DNA from: an uncultured Bacteroidales bacterium
Lineage (GTDB): Bacteria; Bacteroidota; Bacteroidia; Bacteroidales; P3
Assembly (NCBI GenBank): GCA_937915785.1
Contig: CALGGY010000021.1
Coordinates: 1-8,663 of the forward strand
Direction of reading: 5' to 3'
DNA length: 8,663 bases
Made by a program: the position numbers and the translations under genes. Under the pieces are notes generated by a model. The model saw only the letters and a program-made list of their open reading frames with translations, did not search any database and was not told the origin of the DNA. Shown piece after piece: positions 1 through 7,100 of the stretch. The stretch's first letter is position 1. Every line of letters starts with the position of its first letter.

Positions 1-152
<152 letters not shown>

Positions 153-181
153 CACACTGTAACACAACAAAAAAAACATAT

Positions 182-213
182 AAGTCGGGAGTAAAAACAC
201 TCCCGACTTTTTT
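182..213 (+). terminator. Rho-independent terminator after the Asn-rich gene
   Basis: An 11-bp perfect stem (182-192 pairing with 199-209) encloses a six-base loop, and a run of seven T spans 207-213. It sits 30 bases after the Asn-rich gene's stop and only 26 bases before the mnmA start codon, so it separates the two genes. Confidence 0.9.
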
Positions 214-239
214 ACAAAACAACGAAAAACAAACACTTT

Positions 240-1301
240 ATGAACATTGCCGCACTTGTTTCGGGAGGCGTTGACAGCTCCGTGGTTGTGCCCCTGCTGA
301 AAGAACAGGGCTACAACCCGCACATTTTCTACATCAAGATAGGGATGAACGACAATGGCGACGAATGGGACTGCCCATCAGAAGAAGATGTGGAGATAAC
401 CACTTGGATAGCAAAGAAATACGGTTGCAAATTCGACATTGTGGACCTGCAGCGGGAATATTTCGACCGCGTGGGGCGCTACACCATGGACACCGTGCGC
501 AAAGGCCTAACCCCAAACCCCGACGTGATGTGCAACAGCCTGATAAAATTCGGCGCTTTCGAGGAAAAAGCCGGCTACACGTTCGACCGCATCGCCACCG
601 GCCACTACGCCCGCCAATGGCAAGACGACGACGGCATCTGCTGGCTGGGCACCGCCAACGACCCCGTGAAAGACCAGACAGATTTCCTCGGACGCCTGAG
701 CTACCACCAGCTGAGCAAGGCCATGTTCCCCATCGGGCATCTGCCAAAAAGCGAAGTGCGACGGCTGGCCGAAAAAATGAACCTGCCCAGCGCCACCCGA
801 CACGACAGCCAAGGTATCTGTTTCCTCGGCAAAATAAACTACAACGACTACATACGCAAGTACTTGGGCGAACGCGAAGGCGACATCATAGAGCTGGAAA
901 CAGGCAAAAAACTGGGGCGGCACAAAGGCTTCTGGTTCCATACCATAGGCCAGCGCAAAGGTCTAAGACTGGGCGGCGGTCCGTGGTTTGTCATTAAAAA
1001 AGACATCGACGAAAATATCATCTACGTCTCCAAAGGCTACGACCCCGAAGCCCAGTACGCAAGCACCATACCCCTTGCCGACCTAATAGCCATGAACCCC
1101 GCCATCACTCTGGCCGACGGACAGCGCATACGGTTCAAAATAAGGCACACACCGGAATTCAACACCGGAACGCTGAAACTGACGCCACAAGGCGCCGACA
1201 TCGTTTCCGACACCCCAATTTCGGGCGTGGCCGCCGGACAATTCGGCATCATCTACCACGAAACAGAACCTGTGGTGCTTGGCAGCGGAGTCATCTGCTG
1301 A
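240..1301 (+). CDS. mnmA: tRNA-uridine 2-sulfurtransferase MnmA
   Basis: A cytoplasmic enzyme that activates U34 of the tRNAs for Lys, Glu and Gln with ATP and replaces the C2 oxygen with sulfur, giving the 2-thiouridine of mnm5s2U-type wobble bases. Seen in the 353 residues: the PP-loop ATP motif SGGVDSS at 8-14, the catalytic Cys in NPDVMCN (C98), the second, persulfide-carrying Cys in GICFLG (C194), GHY at 121-123, and HTIGQRKGL at 234-242 leading into the C-terminal beta-barrel region. Length is normal for the family. The start is fixed because the PP-loop begins at residue 8 and the next Met is at 36. There is no Shine-Dalgarno sequence; the 26-base leader is A-rich. KDQTDFL (144-150) stands where many MnmA proteins have DQ-S/T-YFL, and from memory this form is usual in Bacteroides. 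The gene appears to be monocistronic, lying between two terminators. Confidence 0.97.
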   Translation: MNIAALVSGGVDSSVVVPLLKEQGYNPHIFYIKIGMNDNGDEWDCPSEEDVEITTWIAKKYGCKFDIVDLQREYFDRVGRYTMDTVRKGLTPNPDVMCNSLIKFGAFEEKAGYTFDRIATGHYARQWQDDDGICWLGTANDPVKDQTDFLGRLSYHQLSKAMFPIGHLPKSEVRRLAEKMNLPSATRHDSQGICFLGKINYNDYIRKYLGEREGDIIELETGKKLGRHKGFWFHTIGQRKGLRLGGGPWFVIKKDIDENIIYVSKGYDPEAQYASTIPLADLIAMNPAITLADGQRIRFKIRHTPEFNTGTLKLTPQGADIVSDTPISGVAAGQFGIIYHETEPVVLGSGVIC

Positions 1302-1336
1302 AAAATCGCTTTTCCATTTCATTGATTAACAACATT

Positions 1337-1362
1337 ATACCACAACGAGTGGTATTTTTTTT
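1337..1362 (+). terminator. Rho-independent terminator of mnmA
   Basis: A 7-bp stem (1337-1343 with 1349-1355) has a five-base loop and is followed by eight T (1355-1362). It lies 35 bases after the mnmA stop and separates it from the secreted-protein gene. Confidence 0.85.
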
Positions 1363-1430
1363 GTGTCTGCCGGAATAAGATTTTGAAAAAAATTGTTACG
1401 AAAAATCAAAGAGTTCAATAAAACAAAAAA

Positions 1431-1434
1431 GGAG
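1431..1434 (+). promoter_or_regulatory. Shine-Dalgarno-like GGAG ahead of the His-rich protein gene
   Basis: GGAG in an A-rich stretch, seven bases before the ATG at 1442. It is the only good Shine-Dalgarno match at a gene start in the window. It supports this start over the overlapping open frame that begins at 1393. Confidence 0.55.
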
Positions 1435-1441
1435 AAAAAAC

Positions 1442-2314
1442 ATGAAAAAGTTAGCCACAATAATATCGATTGTAGTTGCGACAGCGACTTTTTCGGTAGC
1501 CGAAGCTTCGGTACAATACTTTACAAGCGTACAAGCCAACCGTGTGGTGGAATTCCTCAACGCCAACCCCGAAATACTTATCTACGACGCCAACTATCCC
1601 GACAACGTGGACTACGTCTATACCACGGATGTGTGGAAAGAGGTCTCCGGACTTAGCTACGAGGTATGGATCTACGGTTACCACATCAGCACCAACGAGG
1701 TGGTTTCAACACCGGTGGACCTTGACTACGTTTGGATAAACAACGGCGGCTACCCCGTTTCGGTGGCCCGTCTGCTGGGATTCAACACACCGGTGGCGAA
1801 TGTAAGTTTCGCCTGGACGGTTCCCGTTTACAGACCTTGGGTGAGAGCCCCGCACCCCGTACGCTACTACCGCACCTACTACTACCCGCATCTGAGACAC
1901 CACGACTACTATGCGCACAGTCCGCACCACGTGGCACCCGCACCCAGACCGCATCATCACAACCCCACCCAAACTCCCAACCGCAGTTACAACCACACGT
2001 CTTTGCACAATGTCGGCACACCGCGCCACAACGGCAATCAAGGCAATCACAACAGCGGCGTAGGCAACCGCACCGCTCCTTCGCACAGCAGCGGAATGTC
2101 GCACTCCTCGCACAACGGCGGCGGCAGAACCCACGGCAACGCTTCGATGTCGCACAGCGGCAGTGCCTCGCATTCATCTTCGGGCAACAGCATGAAAAGC
2201 CACAATGGGGGCGGACACAGCAGCCACAGCGGATTTAGCGGCGGCAACCACAGTTCGCACAATGGCGGCGGCAGTGGCCACGATGGCGGAAATCACGGAA
2301 ACTCAAGACGATAG
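1442..2314 (+). CDS. Secreted protein with His/Gly/Ser/Asn-rich C-terminal tail, function unknown
   Basis: 290 residues; I do not recognise the family. Residues 1-22 form a signal peptide (KK, a hydrophobic stretch, then AEA with probable cleavage after A22), so the protein is exported. Residues about 23-130 look like a compact, aromatic-rich domain containing several Tyr/Trp motifs (YDANYPD, YEVWIYGY, DYVWINNGGYP). Residues about 131-172 are rich in Tyr, Pro, Arg and His (RYYRTYYYPH, RPHHH). From about 173 to the end the chain is low-complexity His/Ser/Gly/Asn, with SHNGGG three times (223, 253, 272), ending HGNSRR. The tail is probably disordered, and its many His could bind metal or haem, but this is inference. 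The final NSRR is shared with the Asn-rich protein upstream of mnmA. The gene points toward the hmu-like operon and is separated from it by two hairpins, so it is not co-transcribed with it. Confidence 0.85.
   Translation: MKKLATIISIVVATATFSVAEASVQYFTSVQANRVVEFLNANPEILIYDANYPDNVDYVYTTDVWKEVSGLSYEVWIYGYHISTNEVVSTPVDLDYVWINNGGYPVSVARLLGFNTPVANVSFAWTVPVYRPWVRAPHPVRYYRTYYYPHLRHHDYYAHSPHHVAPAPRPHHHNPTQTPNRSYNHTSLHNVGTPRHNGNQGNHNSGVGNRTAPSHSSGMSHSSHNGGGRTHGNASMSHSGSASHSSSGNSMKSHNGGGHSSHSGFSGGNHSSHNGGGSGHDGGNHGNSRR
2108..2272 (+). repeat. SHNGGG-containing low-complexity repeat in the secreted protein
   Basis: The codons for SHNGGG occur three times, at residues 223-228, 253-258 and 272-277, each embedded in Ser/His/Gly spacers of differing length (24 and 13 residues). 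It is a degenerate protein-level repeat rather than an exact DNA tandem array. Confidence 0.6.
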
Positions 2315-2359
2315 CCCAACATAATTTCAGACATTTACAACAACTACTCGTCTTTTGAC

Positions 2360-2388
2360 AGCCGAGCCTCCCACCATGAGGCTCGGCT
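2360..2388. terminator. GC-rich hairpin in the convergent gap
   Basis: A perfect 10-bp GC-rich stem (2361-2370 with 2378-2387, plus an A-T pair at 2360/2388) has a seven-base loop. It lies 45 bases after the stop of the secreted-protein gene. The T tail on the + strand is weak (TTGTTA) and there is none on the - strand, so it may block transcription from either side or protect a 3' end rather than act as a classical terminator. Confidence 0.6.
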
Positions 2389-2401
2389 TGTTACTGAAAG
2401 G

Positions 2402-2424
2402 CGACCTCTAAAGAGGTCGTTTTT
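2402..2424 (+). terminator. Second terminator hairpin, convergent gap
   Basis: A 7-bp stem (2402-2408 with 2413-2419) closes a four-base loop and is followed by TTTTT at 2420-2424, a good + strand intrinsic terminator. On the - strand the same hairpin would lie about 55 bases past the end of the operon but with only a short CTTT tail, so termination in that direction is uncertain. No better - strand terminator is visible. Confidence 0.75.
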
Positions 2425-2474
2425 GTCTCTCGCCAATTTTACAGAAAGGGAACCCTTGACGGGGTTGCGAAAGG

Positions 2475-2816
2475 TCATTCCGGCACGTAGATAATTTCGC
2501 CGTTTTCCAGCTCGTAGGCAATGCCCACGCGTTTGCCACGGCTTCCGCTGGCATTGTCCTGATTTTCCGCTGGCGTGTAGCGGTTTATATTCTCTCCCTC
2601 CTTGGTGATGATTTCCATATTCTCCTTGCCGGGATTTTTCACTATTGTGAAATCCTCTTTCGAGAACATCTCGGTCATGTTGAACCTTGTAACGAGCGCC
2701 ACCATCAGAGCCACGGCAAAGACCATGGCCACGTCGAAAAGGTTGCTGACCACACTCATGGGGTCGTTGTCGTCGTTATTCTGCAGCAGGCGTCTCCGTT
2801 TCATGGCTTTCGGCAT
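2475..2816 (-). CDS. hmuV: DUF2149 protein, ExbD-like partner of the proton channel (HmuV type)
   Basis: 113 residues, last gene of the operon. The N-terminus is basic (KRRR), followed by DNDPMSVVSNLFDVAMVF, one transmembrane helix (about 24-44), then a soluble region ending GKRVGIAYELENGEIIYVP; both motifs are typical of DUF2149. The helix carries Asp28 in NLFDVAMVF, placed like the proton-pathway Asp of ExbD (TPFIDVMLVL), so I infer that it supplies the ExbD/TolR function. Basic residues before the helix put the N-terminus in the cytoplasm and the C-terminal domain in the periplasm, where it could touch the chelatase. The start overlaps the channel gene by 41 bases, which suggests translational coupling; starting at Met5 (2804) would still overlap by 29. 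The symbol comes from family and gene order in hmuSTUV. Confidence 0.85.
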   Translation of the reverse strand: MPKAMKRRRLLQNNDDNDPMSVVSNLFDVAMVFAVALMVALVTRFNMTEMFSKEDFTIVKNPGKENMEIITKEGENINRYTPAENQDNASGSRGKRVGIAYELENGEIIYVPE

Positions 2817-3402
2817 TTTGTTTCAGTAATTCGGCAAAATATTCAAGGTTGTTGAGGTCCTGCATGTACCAGCGTTGCTTTATCTGCAATGTGGCAAAAC
2901 CGATGGCACTGCTGAAAAGTCCCACCACGGTGGTGGCAAAAGCCACCTGCATGTTGTACGCCATCGACGCTATATCGCCTGAGGCCAGTCCCACAAGGGC
3001 GGGACCCATAGGGATAAGGGTGCCCATCAGTCCGAGCATAGGTCCCATTTTGGTGAGGGTTTTGGAGATGGCAAGGTCCTTGTCGGCAGCAATCTCGAAA
3101 TCGCCGAGAGTTTTTTCCACCATGGCGGCGCTGTGGCGCGATTCCCAGACACGGTGCAGAAAAACCATCACCAGAGTTTTGTTCTTTTTGGGCATACGTT
3201 CCGCAAAAGCGGACAAATTGTTAGCATTGAGCGTTTTAAACTCAGTTTGAAGAAACTTTTCGGTCCTTCGCAGTTCAAGGTACTGGCCAAAGAAAGTGCC
3301 AACAAGCACCAACGCCCTCAAAAAGAAATAGATAAGCAGAACGATGACCGGCACCAGAAGTCCGGTGGAAATCCAATAAAGGATGTTTGAAATATATTGC
3401 AT
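2776..3402 (-). CDS. hmuU: MotA/TolQ/ExbB-family proton channel protein (HmuU type)
   Basis: 208 residues, an inner-membrane protein of the family that uses proton flow to drive work in the envelope. Three membrane segments fit the ExbB/TolQ layout: about 10-38, 120-140 and 152-174, with a cytoplasmic stretch of about 80 residues between the first two. The family signature GPMLGLMGTLIPMGPALVGL spans 120-139. Thr128 in the second helix and Thr157/Thr158 (ATTVVG) in the third lie where ExbB/TolQ have conserved Thr residues of the ion path. The tail is short and acidic. The gene follows the 230-residue membrane protein gene by 14 bases and overlaps the DUF2149 gene. It is unlikely to be a general ExbB serving TonB, because its partners are a CobN-like protein and DUF2149 rather than ExbD and TonB. 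Confidence 0.92.
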   Translation of the reverse strand: MQYISNILYWISTGLLVPVIVLLIYFFLRALVLVGTFFGQYLELRRTEKFLQTEFKTLNANNLSAFAERMPKKNKTLVMVFLHRVWESRHSAAMVEKTLGDFEIAADKDLAISKTLTKMGPMLGLMGTLIPMGPALVGLASGDIASMAYNMQVAFATTVVGLFSSAIGFATLQIKQRWYMQDLNNLEYFAELLKQNAESHETETPAAE

Positions 3403-3416
3403 TATATATCAGTGTT

Positions 3417-4109
3417 TTAAGATTTATATTTGCGTTTAAAAGAAATTTTCCGGGCAAAAACGCCACAAACGAGGCCCAAAGCCAGCAGCGCCAGCATTGC
3501 CGCCAAGGCGGGCCAGTTCACCTCGCTTGTACCCTGGGTGGCGGTTCGTCCGTTCACTGTGGCCACCACGCCAAGCACGGCGGCAAGGGCATTGGCAAGG
3601 AACAGCAGCTCAAGGCGGATGCTCTCTTCGGGGAGGATGGCTTTAATAATCCACACGCCGAGGGGCAGAGCTATCAGCACCACTGCCGCAAAACCCCATC
3701 CCAGCAAGGCAAACGACACGCCGGGGAACGAGAAAATAACCATCACCAGCAGGCTGAACAGCACACCAAAGAAAAGCACCCCCGGGAAAAAGTCGAGCAC
3801 CCGTGCCAGCACGCGCTGCGCCCTACCCTGCTCCACCCCCGACGAACGGTCGGCGGCAGAGATGCAGAACCACATCTGCAACGCCACATCAACGGTGAGC
3901 AGCACGGAGGTGTCGAGCATAAGCGCAGGATTGGCAAGCCACGAGGCTATCTGCATTTTGGACTGCTCTATGGCCACTGGCCACAACAGCCCCACAAACA
4001 GTGCCGAAAGCACCGCCAGCGCCACTACATACCACACACTGCGGAACGACTGTTTCAGCAAAAAGTTGAAACAAATTACCAACATCAAAATCATTACAAG
4101 TGTTTGCAT
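3417..4109 (-). CDS. Polytopic inner-membrane protein of the hmu-like operon (HmuT position)
   Basis: 230 residues, mostly hydrophobic, with about six or seven likely membrane segments (near 1-18, 24-46, 66-84, 105-128, 131-158, 166-185 and 200-219). It ends in a basic tail (ARKISFKRKYKS), suggesting a cytoplasmic C-terminus. A charged segment at about 86-104 (DRSSGVEQGRAQR) probably forms a loop. I see no ATPase motif, Cys pair or haem-binding motif. By gene order it matches HmuT; small membrane proteins of the DUF2162 type also sit beside CobN-like genes in some archaea, but I cannot confirm membership. It lies 29 bases after the chelatase gene and 14 before the channel gene, so it is surely co-transcribed. 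It could be a permease for the substrate or freed metal, or a scaffold for the complex. Confidence 0.8.
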   Translation of the reverse strand: MQTLVMILMLVICFNFLLKQSFRSVWYVVALAVLSALFVGLLWPVAIEQSKMQIASWLANPALMLDTSVLLTVDVALQMWFCISAADRSSGVEQGRAQRVLARVLDFFPGVLFFGVLFSLLVMVIFSFPGVSFALLGWGFAAVVLIALPLGVWIIKAILPEESIRLELLFLANALAAVLGVVATVNGRTATQGTSEVNWPALAAMLALLALGLVCGVFARKISFKRKYKS

Positions 4110-4138
4110 GGATTCAAGGCGATTTAATGTAACAATTT

Positions 4139-7100
4139 CTATTCCAAACCTTTACGACGTTTGCGCACGAGCAGCACAAGCAGAGCCACGGCTATGGCCA
4201 CGCCAACGCCCACCAGAATGCCACTTATCAGATGGGTGCTTTGGTCGGCATCGCTGTTGAGCTGGTCTTTTTTCATCACCATGCCCTGTTTGCTGGCTGT
4301 AGCGGAGGTTTCGCGTATGTTGCGTATGTTCTGCGAGTAGTCGGCGGCGACCTGTTGGTCAACGTTGTTGGTGATGAACTGCTGCAGTTTGGCGTTGTCG
4401 CACACAAAACCGCTGCACGAAGGTTTGTATTTGTTCACAAGGTGGGTGTGCAGCTTGGCAATGTCGGACAGCTGCTGGGGAGTGGCTTTCCACATGCCTT
4501 TGCGGGCGGTTTCCATCATCACGGCGGTCATCTCCTCGAGGGCGGCGGGATTGGTGGTTTCGAAATAATTCTGCACGCCGAGGTCGAACTTGTCCTTGAC
4601 GTAAACGTTGTAAACCTCGTCCCACATCTCGTTGTCCACGGCTTTGGGTTTCATCACGTTCCATCCGTAGGTGTTTTGGATAAGCTCGGCAAAGGTGTTG
4701 GCCTCCGAGGCGCCCCCTTTCATCTTTTCGGAGATGAATTTGGGATTGAAAAGCGTTGTACGGCTTTCCACGCCGATGGCCTCTTTCACCTCCTGCATAC
4801 GGAAATTGTTGCGGTTGCGGTAGTCGCTGAGGTATGCGTCGGGGTCCTTGCCGGTAACGTTGCGCACGGCGAGGTTGAGTCCGCCCATAAACTCGTACAC
4901 ATGGTCGAGACTCAGAGCGCCCCAAGTGTTGCTCTGACGCGGCTGCACCACGGCGTCGGTATTGGCCAAAGCCGCCTCGAAAGCGTACTGACGCATGTTT
5001 TCCCATTCCGCCTCGTCGCCGTAGAAAGCACCCATGTTGTTGAGGTACACTTCGGCAATTTCGGACTCCTTGTCCCAGCGGTCGCCGGCCTGCACCATTG
5101 CCTGAATGCCAGTGCCATAGCCGCCGTTTACGCCGCCAAACACACGGTACGACGACATCTGTCGTGCCTCCTTGGGCGACACCCCTTTGTCTATCAGCAC
5201 CTTTTCGGAATTGAGCACTCCAGCCGCCACACGGTTTTCGTACTTGTCGTCTTTGGCCTGAGCCGCCATATTCACCGCACGGTTGATAAGGAACAGGCGC
5301 GAGCTGGCCAAGTCGCGGAGCTGTCCGCTGGTTTGCACCACCACATCGATACGCGGGCGACCCAGTTCCTCGGAGGGTATCAGCCGGAGGTCGGTAACAC
5401 GTCCGAACGGGTCGCGAACAGGCTCAACGCCAAGCATATACAGAATTTGTGCAATGGTAGCCCCTTCCGTTTCGATAAACTCGCCGCTCCAAAGGGTGTA
5501 GCTCACCTTGTTGGGCAGGCTGTCGTTGTGTCGCTGGCGATAGGCGTCGATGGTTTGCTGAGCGAGTGCTTTGCCTTTTTCCCACGCCAATTCGGAGGGA
5601 GTGTTTTCGGCATTTACACCATACAGGTTGCGACCGGTGGGCAAGGTGTTGGGATTTACGATGGGGTCGCCGCCGGGCGAGGGTTCCACAAATCCCCCGC
5701 CAAGGGCGTTGACAACAGCCTGCAGCTCGAGTTGCGGACTTTGCTGGAGCAACGATTTGTACCGGCCCACATTGGTGATGGAGCGTTCCACCTCCATAAT
5801 GGCCCGCGAAAGGGCAATTTCGTCGCTGGTGTAGGGATGTCCGCCCATCATGGCGCTAATCATCTGAGCCATAGGCGACGTAGCTTGCGCCGATGTGTCG
5901 GGTTTGGCATGTTGTTTCGAAGGCTCGTCGGGAGCCGGTTCGCCGTTGAGAGCCGCCTCCATTTTTTTCAGTGCCTCGGGCGGGGCGCCCATCAGCTTGG
6001 CGAGTTTGAGGGCTGTTTTTCCGCTCATTCCCGGCGGCAGCGATGTGGGATGACTTGCCGGACGCACGGCCTTGCCGCCACTGCTCTGCACAGGCTGGGA
6101 GCCGCCCTGCCCCATCTGCATCATCATCGACATAAGGTCCTTTGGCGCAGTGGCTTGCGCCACTTCGCGGGCTTTCTGCAGCTCGTTGGCAGTAATGCCG
6201 GCAGTTTTGCAGACAAGAGCGTCGGAAGGCTGAACAGAGCCATTAAGCAATTGGTTGACAAGATTTTGCGCCGGAATCAGATAACGGCTGCTGAACGTTG
6301 ATTTGTGTTTTTCGGCATCGGGACGCGCCTTGCCCCGCATTTTGTCCAAAGCCAGAAGGCTGTAGGCTATGGGGTCGGTGGTCATGGCAAAAACGCTGGT
6401 GCGGATGTCCTTGTCGTCGTAGGGAACGCCCATGGTGTACATCCGTCCGGTGATTTTTTCGGTAGCCAGCTCCTCGGCAAAATTGTCTATACGGGTGATG
6501 TCGTCGTAAGGATAAGGCTGAGCGAGGGAGCTGTCGAGCTCCAGCGAGCGGTGTATGCCGAATTTCACGGCAAGGCGTTTTACTTTCAGCGAAAGCTGCC
6601 GCTGAAGGTTCTGATTTTTAGCGTCGTAGGCTTGATAGTAGGATTTTATGGCTTCGGAAAGCTCGCGATATTCGCCCCTGAGGTCGCTGGTGGTGAAAGG
6701 TGGAGTAAGGCAGGAAACGAGGGTGGCGTAGGAACGGCGTTTGGCAATCATGCTTTCGCCCACATTACCAATGGAATAGATGTAGAAATGGGGTGTGGAG
6801 CCCATGAGCCGGTCGGGCCAGTCGTTGCTGGAAAGCGCCACCTGCTTGCGGGGAGTGAACTCGAGGCTGCCGTGAGTGCCGAAATGTATGATGGCGTCGG
6901 CTTGGAATCCGTAGCGGGCCCAGAGATACGAAGCGATGTAGGTGTAGGGCGGGCAGGCGTCGGTGCCGTGCACTATCTGGAACGAGTTGTCGCCCAGTCC
7001 GGCCATTGGTTGCGGCAGCAGCGCCACGTTGCCGAACTGCAGGCGAGCCACTGCCAGACGTCCGTCGGAGGTGGCAAGGTAGTGTCCCGGAAAATCGCCG

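Noticed and set aside
1376..1385. Possible -7 box (TAAGATTTTG) for the His-rich protein gene
   Set aside because: Four bases rather than two separate TA from TTTG and no spaced -33 element is convincing. The promoter must lie in 1363-1430 but cannot be pinpointed.
2451..2466. Small hairpin just past the operon's end as a - strand terminator
   Set aside because: The stem is only five base pairs and no T run follows it on the - strand.
3387..4260. + strand open frames opposite the 230-residue membrane protein gene
   Set aside because: Low-complexity Arg/Gln/His/Ser translations without domains, antisense to a membrane protein that fits the operon.
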